Below, one piece after another: positions 23,409 to 32,517 of a stretch of DNA of 64,000 nucleotides. The notes beneath the pieces are model-generated. The model made no database searches and was not told where the DNA came from. It saw only the letters and a program-made list of their open reading frames with translations. Source of the stretch: Frateuria hangzhouensis (lineage in GTDB: Bacteria > Pseudomonadota > Gammaproteobacteria > Xanthomonadales > Rhodanobacteraceae); assembly GCF_026410505.1 (NCBI RefSeq), contig NZ_JAPMIU010000002.1, forward strand, positions 1-64,000. The letters are read 5' to 3'. The position numbers were made by a program, and so were the translations under genes. Position 1 is the first letter of the stretch; each line of letters opens with the position of its first letter.

Positions 23409-24358
23409 CCACCGTTGCCCTGCCCACCTTTGCCCGGATCCAGGACGCCGCCGCGCGCATCGCGCCGCATGCGCGCGTCACGCCAGTGATGCGCAGCGAC
23501 GCGCTCGATGCGCTCGCCGGCGCCGAGCTGCATTTCAAGTGCGAGAACCTGCAGCGCGGTGGCGCGTTCAAGTTCCGTGGCGCCTGCAACGCGGTGTGGG
23601 CACTGGACGAGGCGAGCGCCGCGCGCGGCGTGGTCACGCATTCGTCCGGCAACCACGGCAACGCGCTGGCCCTGGCCGCGGCCACCCGCGGGATCCGCGC
23701 GCACGTGGTGGTGCCCGAGGGCGCGGTGCGCGCCAAGCTGCAGGCGATCGAACGCGCCGGCGCGCTGCTGCATCGCTGCGCGCCGACCCAGGCGGCGCGC
23801 GAGGCCACCACCGCACAACTGGTGCAGGACACCGGCGCGGTGCTGGTGCATCCGTATGCCGACACGCAGGTGATGGCCGGGCAGGGCACGATCGGGCTGG
23901 AACTGCTGTCCCAGGTGGCGCAGCTCGAGGCCATCGTCACGCCGGTCGGCGGCGGCGGGCTGGCCGCCGGCGTGGCGATCGCCGCGCATGCGCTGCGGCC
24001 CGGACTGGTGCTCCATGCCGCCGAACCGGCCGGCGCCGATGACGCGGCGCGCTCGCTCGCCCGCGGCGAGCGCGTCACGGACGTGGTTCCGGACACGCTC
24101 TGCGACGGCCTGCGTGCGCTGGTGGGCGAGCCCAACCTGGAGGCGCTGCGCACGCACCGGGTCGACATCATCACCGTCAGCGACGCGGAAACCGTCGCCG
24201 CCATGCGCCTGCTGTGGCAGGAGCTCAAACTGGTGGTGGAAGTCTCCAGCGCCACCGCGCTCGCGGCGATCCTCAAGGCCCGCGAACGTTTCGCCGGCCG
24301 CCGCGTCGGCGTGGTGCTCACCGGCGGCAACGTCGACCTCGACGCACTGCCCTGGTAA
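23405..24358 (+). CDS. PLP-dependent threonine/serine dehydratase family protein
   Basis: A 317-residue fold-type II PLP enzyme of the serine/threonine dehydratase and serine racemase group. The Schiff-base Lys lies in GGAFKFRGACNAV, the substrate loop is SSGNHGNALA and the phosphate loop is VGGGGLAAG. There is no ACT domain, so it is not the feedback-controlled biosynthetic IlvA. It may be a catabolic dehydratase, a racemase or a threo-3-hydroxyaspartate dehydratase; motifs alone do not separate these. It overlaps the epimerase gene and is followed by a REP-like palindrome. Confidence 0.86.
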   Translation: MTTVALPTFARIQDAAARIAPHARVTPVMRSDALDALAGAELHFKCENLQRGGAFKFRGACNAVWALDEASAARGVVTHSSGNHGNALALAAATRGIRAHVVVPEGAVRAKLQAIERAGALLHRCAPTQAAREATTAQLVQDTGAVLVHPYADTQVMAGQGTIGLELLSQVAQLEAIVTPVGGGGLAAGVAIAAHALRPGLVLHAAEPAGADDAARSLARGERVTDVVPDTLCDGLRALVGEPNLEALRTHRVDIITVSDAETVAAMRLLWQELKLVVEVSSATALAAILKARERFAGRRVGVVLTGGNVDLDALPW

Positions 24359-24365
24359 GCGGATC

Positions 24366-24433
24366 CGTAGGGTGGGCTTCAGCCCACCGCCACCTTGCGG
24401 CGTGCGGGATGGTGGGCTGAAGCCCACCCTCCG
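24366..24433. repeat. REP-like palindrome, copy 2
   Basis: The same inverted repeat as copy 1, with an intact left arm (CGTAGGGTGGGCTTCAGCCC) and a right arm ending ACCCTCCG. It lies between two convergent genes, where it may also act as a terminator. Confidence 0.85.
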
Positions 24434-24438
24434 CCAGG

Positions 24439-25326
24439 CTACGTACGCTTGCGGCGGGCCCCGACGCCGACCACGGCCATCAACCCGGCGAGCACCAGCG
24501 CGATGCCCAGCCACTCCATCGCGTCGGGCCGCTCATCCAGGATCAGCCACGCCAGCAGCACGCTGACCACCGGCACGCCGAGGCTGGACAGGCTCGCCAC
24601 CGTGGTGGGCAGGCGCTTGAGTACCACCAGCCACAGGCCCCAGGCCACGCTGGAGGCCATCACCGCGCTGTAGGCCAGCGCGCCGGCGAACGCCCAGTTC
24701 CAGACGATCGGCCGCGACGGCACCAGCAACGCCACCACACCCAGCACCAGCGCACCGACCAGCATCTGCCAACTGGTCAGCGCCAGCGGCGTCACCGCGT
24801 GGCGCTGGAACAGCCGCTTGCTGAGCACCGTGCCGCCGGCCCAGCCCACGCCACCGGCCAGCGCCAGCACCGTGCTCAACGGACTGCCCAGGCCCTGCCA
24901 CGGCTCCAGGATGCACAGCAGGCCCACCGCGGCCAGCGCCAGGCCCAGCCAGTGCCGTGCCGAGGGTCTCTCGCCCAGCAGCGGCCAGGCCAGCAGCACT
25001 GCCCAGAACGGCATGCTGTAGGCCAGCAGCGCCACGTGCCCGGCGCCGCCGCCGACCAGCGCCCACTGCTCCAGCCCCTGGAACGCGGCGGTCTGGAACA
25101 GGCCGATCAGCACCGTTGGCAACAGCGGCGGCGGCCGCAGCGATTGCCTGCTCACCAGCATCACCGCGAACAGCACCACCGCGCCCAACAGATAGCGCAG
25201 CGCGGCGAAATCGAACGGCCCGGCCCAGTCGAGCGCCTGCTTCATCACCACCCAGCTGTAGGCCCAGATCAGGATGGTGCCGGCCAGCGCGGCCAGTGCG
25301 CCGCGCTGCGGCGAAGGGTTCGACAT
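24439..25326 (-). CDS. DMT-superfamily EamA transporter
   Basis: A 295-residue membrane protein with about ten hydrophobic helices arranged as two EamA repeats (first GTILIWAYSWVVMKQAL, second starting near WAGGTVLSKRLFQ). It belongs to the drug/metabolite transporter family; members export amino acids and other metabolites. The C-terminus ends in a short basic tail (ARRKRT). It is divergent from the tag gene with an 84-base gap. The substrate cannot be read from sequence. Confidence 0.88.
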   Translation of the reverse strand: MSNPSPQRGALAALAGTILIWAYSWVVMKQALDWAGPFDFAALRYLLGAVVLFAVMLVSRQSLRPPPLLPTVLIGLFQTAAFQGLEQWALVGGGAGHVALLAYSMPFWAVLLAWPLLGERPSARHWLGLALAAVGLLCILEPWQGLGSPLSTVLALAGGVGWAGGTVLSKRLFQRHAVTPLALTSWQMLVGALVLGVVALLVPSRPIVWNWAFAGALAYSAVMASSVAWGLWLVVLKRLPTTVASLSSLGVPVVSVLLAWLILDERPDAMEWLGIALVLAGLMAVVGVGARRKRT

Positions 25327-25410
25327 GACGGGAAGGGTGCGGGGGAAAGTGCGCCAGTGTACGCCGCAGGCGCTGCGCTACAGTGGCGCCCTGCCACCAC
25401 GGGAATCCAC

Positions 25411-25965
25411 ATGCAGCGCTGCGCCTGGGCCACCGACGACCTGCTTTGCGCCTACCACGACACCGAGTGGGGCGCGCCATTGCACGACGACCGCGTGCTG
25501 TTCGAGTTTCTCTGCCTGGAGGGCGCGCAGGCGGGACTGTCCTGGCGCACGGTGCTGGCCAAGCGCGAGCGCTACCGCGAGGTGTTCCATGGCTTCGACA
25601 TCGCCCGCGTGGCGCGCATGAGCGACCGCGAGCTGGAAAAAGCGCTGCTTGATCCGGGCATCATTCGCAACCGCCTGAAGGTGACCGCCACGCGCGACAA
25701 TGCCCGCGCCGCGCTGGCCGCGATCGAGGCACACGGCAGCCTGGATACCTACCTGTGGTCGTTCGTCGAAGGCCGGCCGTTGCGCAACCGCTGGAAGACA
25801 TCGGCCGAGGTGCCGGCGACCACCGCCGTCTCCGACCGCATGAGCAAGACGTTGAAGAAGGACGGCTTCCGCTTCGTCGGCAGCACCATCTGCTACGCCC
25901 TGATGCAGGCCACCGGGATGGTCAACGACCATCTGGTCGGTTGCTTCCGCCACCGCGAGGTTTGA
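25411..25965 (+). CDS. tag: DNA-3-methyladenine glycosylase I
   Basis: A 184-residue base-excision glycosylase that removes 3-methyladenine from alkylated DNA. The family's zinc ligands are visible: Cys4 and His16 near the N-terminus and a C-terminal His and Cys in NDHLVGC. The central EFLCLEGAQAGLSW block carries the active-site Glu. The start at 25411 yields MQRCAWATDDLLCAYHDTEWG, the typical Tag N-terminus; the longer frame upstream is noise. It appears to be a single gene divergent from the DMT transporter. Confidence 0.95.
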   Translation: MQRCAWATDDLLCAYHDTEWGAPLHDDRVLFEFLCLEGAQAGLSWRTVLAKRERYREVFHGFDIARVARMSDRELEKALLDPGIIRNRLKVTATRDNARAALAAIEAHGSLDTYLWSFVEGRPLRNRWKTSAEVPATTAVSDRMSKTLKKDGFRFVGSTICYALMQATGMVNDHLVGCFRHREV

Positions 25966-26132
25966 AGAACTCCCGCCTCGGTGCGGGTTGGCGAGCGGTG
26001 GCCGGATGATCGTGCGGGACCGTGCCGTTGCCGCTCTCGCGGCGCCCAACGACGATGCCCTGGGCCGCGCTTCACCGGTGCATCACCCGACAGCGGCTTG
26101 CATGGCCGGTGGCATCGGCGACGGGAACAAGC

Positions 26133-27002
26133 GTGGCGAAACTCCGCATCGGCATCTCCGGCTGGCGCTACGCGCCCTGGCGCGGCGTGTTCTATCCCGC
26201 GGATCTGCCGCAGCGCGCGGAACTGGAATATGCCTCGCGTCAGGTCGGCAGCATCGAGCTCAACGGCTCGTTCTACAGCCTGCAGCGGCCGGCGAGTTAC
26301 GCGGGCTGGAACGAAGCCACGCCGCGCGGCTTCGTGTTCGCGGTGAAGGGGCCGCGCTTCATCACCCACATCAAGCGGTTGCGCGATATCGACGGACCGC
26401 TGGCCAACTTTCTGGCCTCGGGCGTGTTCGAGCTGGGCGCCAAGCTGGGGCCGATCCTGTGGCAGTGCCCGCCCAACCAGCGCTTCGACGAGCCGTTGTT
26501 CGACCAATTCCTCGGCGCATTGCCGCGTGACACCACCCAGGCGGCGGCGCACGCGCGCCGGCACGACCATCGTCTCAAGCACGGCGCCAGCGTCACGCCC
26601 GACCGCAAGCGGCGGCTGCGCCACGCGCTGGAGATCCGCCACGACAGTTTCATCTGCGAGGACTTCATCGCGCTGCTGCGCCGGCACAAGGTGGCACTGG
26701 TGGTGGCCGACACCGCCGGGCGCTGGCCCTACCTGGAGGACGTCACCGCCGACTTCATGTACCTGCGCCTGCACGGTGACGAGAAGCTCTACACCAGCGG
26801 TTACGGCGAAGAGGCGCTGGAGCGCTGGGCGGCGCGCGTCCGGGTCTGGTCGCAAGGCGGCGAGCCGGAGGATGCCGTGTGCGCCAGCGAGCGGGCGCCG
26901 CCGAAGCGGGTCGGGCGCGACGTGTATTGCTACTTCGACAACGATGCCAAGGTGCACGCGCCGTTCGACGCGCAGGCGCTGATGCGCAAGCTGGGTCTGT
27001 AG
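26133..27002 (+). CDS. DUF72 family protein
   Basis: A 289-residue TIM-barrel-like protein of family DUF72 (YecE-like), of unknown function. Characteristic parts are the N-terminal LRIGISGWRYAPWRGVFYP, SIELNGSFYSLQRP, FVFAVKGPRFITH and the C-terminal DVYCYFDNDAKVHAPFDA. I chose GTG 26133 because the conserved domain begins right after it; an ATG 37 codons upstream gives a non-conserved extension. It has no signal peptide and is followed by a degraded REP-like copy. Confidence 0.85.
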   Translation: MAKLRIGISGWRYAPWRGVFYPADLPQRAELEYASRQVGSIELNGSFYSLQRPASYAGWNEATPRGFVFAVKGPRFITHIKRLRDIDGPLANFLASGVFELGAKLGPILWQCPPNQRFDEPLFDQFLGALPRDTTQAAAHARRHDHRLKHGASVTPDRKRRLRHALEIRHDSFICEDFIALLRRHKVALVVADTAGRWPYLEDVTADFMYLRLHGDEKLYTSGYGEEALERWAARVRVWSQGGEPEDAVCASERAPPKRVGRDVYCYFDNDAKVHAPFDAQALMRKLGL

Positions 27003-27019
27003 ACTGCATCCGGGCTACG

Positions 27020-27074
27020 CAGAGTGGACTTCGGCCCACCATGCCTGCGCGTGTGGGCTGAAGCCGACCCTGCG
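27020..27074. repeat. REP-like palindrome, degraded copy 3
   Basis: A diverged copy of the REP family: the left arm reads AGAGTGGACTTCGGCCCACC and the right arm GTGGGCTGAAGCCGACCCTG. Several positions of the stem no longer pair. It lies between the convergent DUF72 and trehalase genes. Confidence 0.7.
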
Positions 27075-27080
27075 GGAACG

Positions 27081-28670
27081 TTACGGCTTGCTGGCCGCCT
27101 TGGCTTCGTTCGCCTCGTTGGCGGGATCCTCGTGCAGCAGCCGGCGGGTCACGCCGTTGGTCCAGCCGAAGCCGTCCTGCAATGGGTACTCGCCGCCGCC
27201 GCCGCCTTCGGCGTTCTCGCCGTCGTGGGTGATCACGTACTTCTCCACCAACTTGCTTTCCGACTTGTAGAGCGTGCCGACGGTGCGCAGCCAGCGGCAA
27301 GCTATGTCGGTGGCGTCGATGTCGTAATTGCGCAGGCCGCGGATCGCCATCCACTGCAGCGGCGCCCAGCCGTTGGGCTGGTCCCATTGCTGCCCGCTCA
27401 GCGATTCGCTGGTGCCCAGGCCGCCCTGGGACAGCAGTCGGTCGTGCAGGGCGTCGGCGGTGCGCCGGGCCTGCTCGCGGCTGGCCAGGCCGACGAACAG
27501 CGGCGTGGCGGCGGCGCTGTTGAGCGCCTCGCGCGGCGCGTCGCGCGCCCAGTCGAAATCGAAAAAAGCGCCAGCCTGGTCGTTCCACAGCAACCGCTCG
27601 ATCGCCTTCTTGCGCAGCACGGCCCGCTGCCGGAACTTCTCCGCCTGCCTGGATTGCCCGGCGGCATGGTTGAGCAGGCAGATCTGTCGCTCCAGCTTGA
27701 ACAGGAAGCAGTTGAGGTCCACCGGCAGGATCGAGCTGGTGCGGATCGTCGACAGGTCGGTGCCATCGCACCAGCGTGAGCTGAAATCCCAGCCCGACTC
27801 CGCGCCCGCGCGCAGCTCGCGGTAGACCTCGTGCGCCGCGCGCGAGGACTGGCGCGCGGTCGCCACGTCCTCGTGATAGGACTCCTCACGCGGCGAGTCG
27901 CGATCGTCCCAGTAGCGGTTGAGGATGCTGCCGTCGTCCAGGCTCACGCAGCGGCCGCGCGTATCGCCCGGGCGCATGTCCTCGGCGCCGGCCATCCAGT
28001 AGTTGTATTCCTTGCGCAGGCGCGGCAGGTACTCGATCGCCTTGTGCACGCCGCAATCCTCGAACAGCTCCACCATCAGCGCGAACACGGGCGGTTGCGA
28101 GCGGCTGAGGTAGTAGGTGCGGTTGCCGTTGGGTACGTGGCCGTAGGTATCGATCAGGTAGGCGAAGTTGTCCGCCATCGAGGCGACCAGGTCGTGCCGC
28201 CCGCTTTCGGCCAAGCCGAGCATGGTGAAGTACGAATCCCAGTAGTACAGCTCGGCGAAGCGCCCGCCGGGCACCACGTAGTCGTTCGGCAGCGGCAGGA
28301 TGGACGAGTTCGGCGGATGCTGGCGCGGGTGGCGGGTGAGCACGTCCCACAGGCTGTCGATGTGCGCCTTCAGCGACTGGCCCGGCGGCGACTTGTAGTT
28401 GCTGGTGTGCACCGTCGGCGGCTCGAAGTGCGTGTCCACGAAACCGGCCAGGTCGAAACCTTCGTCGTCGCACTTCTCCCGATAGCACTCCAGGATGTCT
28501 TCCGGATCCCCGCGCGGCACGCAGTCGACGAAGGTCTTGCTGTCGGCGAACACGCCGCCCATCTGCACGTCGACGAACAGCTCCTGGTAGCGGTCCGCCG
28601 GCGTGAGCGTGTCGGCCTTGGGGACGCTGGCGGCCTTTTCCTCGTTCTGGCGTTTGGTCTCGTCGGTCAT
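27081..28670 (-). CDS. treF: Cytoplasmic trehalase (GH37)
   Basis: A 529-residue alpha,alpha-trehalase of glycoside hydrolase family 37, which splits trehalose into two glucose. Both family signatures are seen: PGGRFAELYYWDSY and QWDQPNGWAPLQW. The Gly-rich loop GGGGGEYPLQDGFGWTNGV lies near the C-terminus. There is no signal peptide, which favours the cytoplasmic TreF form. The start, ATG 28670, overlaps the stop of the upstream SDR gene (ATGA), so the two enzymes form an operon, which may channel the released glucose into oxidation. Confidence 0.95.
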   Translation of the reverse strand: MTDETKRQNEEKAASVPKADTLTPADRYQELFVDVQMGGVFADSKTFVDCVPRGDPEDILECYREKCDDEGFDLAGFVDTHFEPPTVHTSNYKSPPGQSLKAHIDSLWDVLTRHPRQHPPNSSILPLPNDYVVPGGRFAELYYWDSYFTMLGLAESGRHDLVASMADNFAYLIDTYGHVPNGNRTYYLSRSQPPVFALMVELFEDCGVHKAIEYLPRLRKEYNYWMAGAEDMRPGDTRGRCVSLDDGSILNRYWDDRDSPREESYHEDVATARQSSRAAHEVYRELRAGAESGWDFSSRWCDGTDLSTIRTSSILPVDLNCFLFKLERQICLLNHAAGQSRQAEKFRQRAVLRKKAIERLLWNDQAGAFFDFDWARDAPREALNSAAATPLFVGLASREQARRTADALHDRLLSQGGLGTSESLSGQQWDQPNGWAPLQWMAIRGLRNYDIDATDIACRWLRTVGTLYKSESKLVEKYVITHDGENAEGGGGGEYPLQDGFGWTNGVTRRLLHEDPANEANEAKAASKP

Positions 28671-29434
28671 TGTTCGGCGTAGTTCCACAGCAGGCCGCCG
28701 TCGATGAACAACGTGCTGCCAGTCATGTAGCTGGCGTCGCCACCACACAGGAAGGCCACCGCGCCGGCGACTTCCTCGGGCGAGCCCAGCCGCTGCAGCG
28801 GGATGTTCTTCATCAGCGCCTTCATCAACGCCGGGTCACTCATCAGGTGAGCGTTGATCGGCGTCTTGATCGCGCCGGGTGCGATGTTGTTGAGGGTGAT
28901 GCCCAGCGGTGCCAGCTCCACGGCGAGGTCGCGCATCAGCATCTTCACGCCGCCCTTGCTGGCGCAGTAGCTGGCGAAGTGCGGGAAGGGCAATTCCTCG
29001 TGCACCGAACTGATGTTGACCACGCGGCCGCCGTCGCCGCGCTCGCGCACGTGGCGGGCGAACGCCTGGGTGAGGAAGAACACGCCCTTGAGGTTGACGT
29101 TGAGCACCAGATCGTAGTCGGCCTCGGTGACGTCGAGGAACCCGGCGCGCCGTTCGACGCCCGCATTGTTGACCAGGATGTCGATCCGGCCGAGCTGGGT
29201 CACCGCCTCGGCGATCACGCGCCGGTCGACCTCCACCTCGCCGATGTCGCCCTCGATCAGGCAGGCTTGCACGCCGCAGGCCTGGACCTGTGCCAGCGTC
29301 TCCCGGGCACGGTCGTTGGCGACACGATCCTCGATCGCCACCGCGGCACCTTCCTGCGCCAGCCGCAGCGCGATGGCGCGGCCGATGCCCTGTGCTGCGC
29401 CGGTAACCAGCGCGACCTTGCCCTGCAGCCCCAT
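28667..29434 (-). CDS. SDR oxidoreductase, glucose 1-dehydrogenase-like
   Basis: A 255-residue classical short-chain dehydrogenase. It has the cofactor motif TGAAQGIGRA, the structural NNAG, and the catalytic Ser-Tyr-Lys set (SSVHEE, then YCASK). The C-terminal part (PGAIKTPIN, then YMTGSTLFIDGGLL) resembles glucose 1-dehydrogenases. It is the first gene of a two-gene operon with the trehalase, which supports, but does not prove, glucose as substrate. I chose ATG 29434 with an AGGAGC-like site upstream; the frame extends 47 codons further without conservation. Confidence 0.85.
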   Translation of the reverse strand: MGLQGKVALVTGAAQGIGRAIALRLAQEGAAVAIEDRVANDRARETLAQVQACGVQACLIEGDIGEVEVDRRVIAEAVTQLGRIDILVNNAGVERRAGFLDVTEADYDLVLNVNLKGVFFLTQAFARHVRERGDGGRVVNISSVHEELPFPHFASYCASKGGVKMLMRDLAVELAPLGITLNNIAPGAIKTPINAHLMSDPALMKALMKNIPLQRLGSPEEVAGAVAFLCGGDASYMTGSTLFIDGGLLWNYAEQ

Positions 29435-29612
29435 CGCGGCTCCTTCGGAAGTGGATGAGGTTGTCCACGTTAGGCGGCCACGGGTGAAAATTGCGCTTCG
29501 AACGCCATCCACGGCCATGCGCGCGCCTCCATTTCGGCCGCGATTTGCCCGAACCGGACAGGCCCGGTTCGGCAAGACTGCCGTTTCCGTTGCATACGAA
29601 AAGGATCTTGCG

Positions 29613-30743
29613 ATGCACCGCGTTCCCGGACTGGACCTGTTGCGTGCCTGGGCGATCGCATGGGTGATGCTGTTCCATTCCTACGTGGTCGGCGGCCTGG
29701 GCGAGCGTTTCGCGTGGCTGGGCAACGACGGCTGGATCGGCGTGGACCTGTTCTTTGTCCTTTCGGGCTACCTGATCGGATTTCAGTTGCTGGCGCCGCT
29801 GGCGCGTGGCGAGGCGCTTGCGTGGCGGGCGTTCTACCTGCGTCGCGCGTTCCGCATCCTGCCGGCATTCCTGGTCGTGCTGGCGGTCTACGCCGCCTGG
29901 CCGGCGCTGCGCGAGGCGCCGGGCCTGGCGCCGGCGTGGCAGTTCCTCAGCTTCACGCTCAACCTGTTGATCGACTACGAGCACGACAAGGCGTTCTCGC
30001 ATGCCTGGTCGCTGTGCGTGGAGGAGCACTTCTACCTCGTGTTTCCCTGGCTGGGGTGGTGGCTGATGCGGCGGCCGTCGCCGGCCAAGGCGCTGGCCGT
30101 GGGGCTGGGCGTGGTCGGCTTCGGCATGGCCGTGCGTGGCTACGTGTGGCTGCACGACATGGCGCCGGTGATCGGGCAACCCGGGCCGGCGTTCGGCCTG
30201 CGTTTCGTCGAGGGCATCTACTACCCGACGTGGGCGCGGCTGGACGGATTGCTCGCGGGCGTGGCGCTGGCGGCGCTGAGGGTGGGCCGGCCCGGGGCGT
30301 GGATGCGCCTGCAGCGCCATGCGGGCCTCGTACTGACCGCGGGCCTCGGCCTGTTCGTGCTGGCGCTGTGGATGTTCCGCGAGCGGCTGGGCCTGTGGCC
30401 GTCGGTGTTCGGCTACCCGCTGCTGTCGCTGGCCCTGGCCCTGTGCGTCGGCGCCGTCACTGCCATGCACACGCACTGGCGGCTGCCGGGCGTCGGCTGG
30501 ATGGCGCGCGTCTCCTACAGCTTGTACCTGAGCCATAAGCTGGCGCTGCATGCGGTGGCGACCTGGTGGGTGGGGCCGTGGCAGCTGCACGGGCTGGCGG
30601 CGTTCGGCCTGTATGCCGTGGGCGTGCTGGCGGCAGGCGCGGCGCTGTACTACGCGGTGGAGCGCCCGTTCCTGCGCTGGCGCGAAAGGCTGGATGGACG
30701 CCGTCCGGACGTCGTCGCCCTGGACATACCGGCGTCTACGTAG
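29613..30743 (+). CDS. Acyltransferase 3 family membrane protein (OafA-like)
   Basis: A 376-residue polytopic inner-membrane O-acyltransferase. The start MHRVPGLDLLRAWAIAWVML carries the conserved R-x10-H pattern of acyltransferase 3 (Arg and His in LDLLRAWAIAWVMLFH), and FFVLSGYLIG and AWSLCVEEHFYLVFP are family blocks. There are ten or so membrane helices and no SGNH domain. Such enzymes acetylate or acylate cell-surface glycans. ATG 29613 follows an AAGGATC site. No glycan cluster adjoins it, so its acceptor is unknown. Confidence 0.9.
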   Translation: MHRVPGLDLLRAWAIAWVMLFHSYVVGGLGERFAWLGNDGWIGVDLFFVLSGYLIGFQLLAPLARGEALAWRAFYLRRAFRILPAFLVVLAVYAAWPALREAPGLAPAWQFLSFTLNLLIDYEHDKAFSHAWSLCVEEHFYLVFPWLGWWLMRRPSPAKALAVGLGVVGFGMAVRGYVWLHDMAPVIGQPGPAFGLRFVEGIYYPTWARLDGLLAGVALAALRVGRPGAWMRLQRHAGLVLTAGLGLFVLALWMFRERLGLWPSVFGYPLLSLALALCVGAVTAMHTHWRLPGVGWMARVSYSLYLSHKLALHAVATWWVGPWQLHGLAAFGLYAVGVLAAGAALYYAVERPFLRWRERLDGRRPDVVALDIPAST

Positions 30744-30868
30744 GCTCGATCCTGCAGGGAACCTCGAAATACCCCAAAAAAAGCTTCCGACGTCCCTGTA
30801 AGTGGGCTCCTACAAAAAACGTCGCACGAAGGGAGTTATTCGAGTTTCTACAGGAATCCCGCGTCAGC

Positions 30869-31747
30869 TCAGCTCCGCCGCGAGCCGCGCAGGCTGGACA
30901 GCGAGAAGGTGGCGATCTCGCCTTCGGGCGTGCGCCGCGCCTGGCCCGGCGGCGGGCCCCAGGCATGGGCGGTGACCACTTCCCAGGTGGCGGGAATGCG
31001 GCCATCCACGCGCATCGCCTCGTAGGCGGCGAGCATGGCGCGGTAATGGCTTTTGCCGGTGAGGTGGCGTTCGCGCGCGTGGTCGGCATGGGTGGCGCCC
31101 AGGCCTTTCAGCTCCTTCAGCAGCGCGCGCGGCTCGCTGTAGGTGAGCGTGTAGCGGTTGACGTCCAGTACCGGGTCGCGCAGGCCGGCGTTGATCATCG
31201 CGTCGCCCACGTCATGCATGTCCAGGAAACGGCTGATGTGCGAGCGTTCGTCCACCGCCGCCCACGCCGCGCGTAGCTCCTTCAGCGTGTCCGGGCCGAA
31301 ACTGGAGAACGCCAGCAGGCCGCCGGGCTTGAGCACACGCACGCATTCGCCGAACAGCCGGGGCAGATCGTCGATCCACTGGAAGCAGAGGCTGGAATAC
31401 AACACGTCCACGCTGCGGTCGGGCAGCGGCAGGGCGCTGGCTTCGGCGCAGACGCGCTGGAACGGGCGCAGCAGGCCCTGGTGCCGGCGCGCCGCATGCA
31501 GCATGGGCTGGGCCTGGTCGATCGCGATCACCTGTGCCTTGGGGTAGCGCTTCTTCAGCAAGGCACTGCCGCGGCCCGTGCCGGCGCCGACGTCCAGCAC
31601 GCGTTCGGGCGTCTGCAGGTAGAAGTCCAGACGGCCGAGCAGGTCGGCCTGGACTTCGCGCTGCAGTGCGTCGTGCTGCTCGTACGTGGCGGCGGCGCGG
31701 GCGAAATTGCGGCGCACGCGGGCGCGATCGAGGTGGAACGTGCTCAT
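30869..31747 (-). CDS. bioC: Malonyl-ACP O-methyltransferase BioC
   Basis: A 292-residue SAM-dependent methyltransferase that starts biotin synthesis by methylating malonyl-ACP, disguising it as a fatty-acid primer. The SAM motif VLDVGAGTGRGS, the SLCFQWIDD block and LKPGGLLAFSSFGPDTL are BioC hallmarks. It is the last gene of the bio operon and overlaps bioH by 4 bases. The 125-base gap downstream holds a CTCCTAC-type palindromic remnant. Confidence 0.95.
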   Translation of the reverse strand: MSTFHLDRARVRRNFARAAATYEQHDALQREVQADLLGRLDFYLQTPERVLDVGAGTGRGSALLKKRYPKAQVIAIDQAQPMLHAARRHQGLLRPFQRVCAEASALPLPDRSVDVLYSSLCFQWIDDLPRLFGECVRVLKPGGLLAFSSFGPDTLKELRAAWAAVDERSHISRFLDMHDVGDAMINAGLRDPVLDVNRYTLTYSEPRALLKELKGLGATHADHARERHLTGKSHYRAMLAAYEAMRVDGRIPATWEVVTAHAWGPPPGQARRTPEGEIATFSLSSLRGSRRS

Positions 31748-32517
31748 GCCGGACCTTCCGTGAACAGGGGCTGCAATGCGTCGGCGACCGCGCTGGCGTG
31801 GCCGATGAAGGGTGCGTGGCCAGCGCGCGGAATCTCCACGAAGCGGCCGCCGCACTGGTCGGCCGCCCAGGCCATCGCGGCGGGTGGCACCAACCGGTCG
31901 CGGCGGCCGGCGATCCAGACGCTGGGCACCCCCAGTTGCGGCAGGCGCTGGCGCAGGTCGCTGCGTTCGAGCAGGCCGATGCCTTCCTGCAACACGCGCA
32001 ACTCCGGCTCGCCGCGCTCGAACACTTCCGTGCGCAGGCGCTGCAACTCGGCCTTGGGGTCGTCGCTGCCCATCGCTTCCAGCGCGAGGAAGCGCTCGAT
32101 GGTGGGGTGGTAACCGGTTTCCAGATCCAGCGCGAGCTGGCGCACGAGGGAGGCATCGCTGCCGTGCGGCCAGCTGGCATCGCGCACGAACCGGGGCGTG
32201 GCGCAGAGCATGGCCAGGCCCTGCACGTGGGCGGGGTTGTCCAGCGCCGCGGCGAGCGCGACCAGGCCGCCGAGCGACCAGCCCAGCCAGGGCGCCGGTG
32301 GCGTGGCCGCGGCGATCGCCCCGGCGATGGCGTGCGGCTCCAGCGGCAGGCCGCAATGGCGCGAATGGCCGTGGCCGGGCAGGTCGGCCACGTACAGTGT
32401 GCAGCGTTCGGCCAGCGCCTCGGCCAGCGGCGCGAACACGCCGCCGTGCATGGCCCAGCCGTGGAGCAGCACCAGCGGCTGCGGGCCGTGGCCGAGTCTG
32501 TCGATATGCAGGCTCAT
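31744..32517 (-). CDS. bioH: Pimeloyl-ACP methyl ester carboxylesterase BioH
   Basis: A 257-residue alpha/beta hydrolase that frees pimeloyl-ACP by cleaving the methyl ester set by BioC. The nucleophile is Ser81 in GWSLGG; the Asp lies in AGRRDRLVP and the His in RAGHAPFIGH. Position next to bioC and bioF confirms the assignment over a generic esterase. Both ends overlap their operon neighbours by 4 bases. Confidence 0.95.
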   Translation of the reverse strand: MSLHIDRLGHGPQPLVLLHGWAMHGGVFAPLAEALAERCTLYVADLPGHGHSRHCGLPLEPHAIAGAIAAATPPAPWLGWSLGGLVALAAALDNPAHVQGLAMLCATPRFVRDASWPHGSDASLVRQLALDLETGYHPTIERFLALEAMGSDDPKAELQRLRTEVFERGEPELRVLQEGIGLLERSDLRQRLPQLGVPSVWIAGRRDRLVPPAAMAWAADQCGGRFVEIPRAGHAPFIGHASAVADALQPLFTEGPA

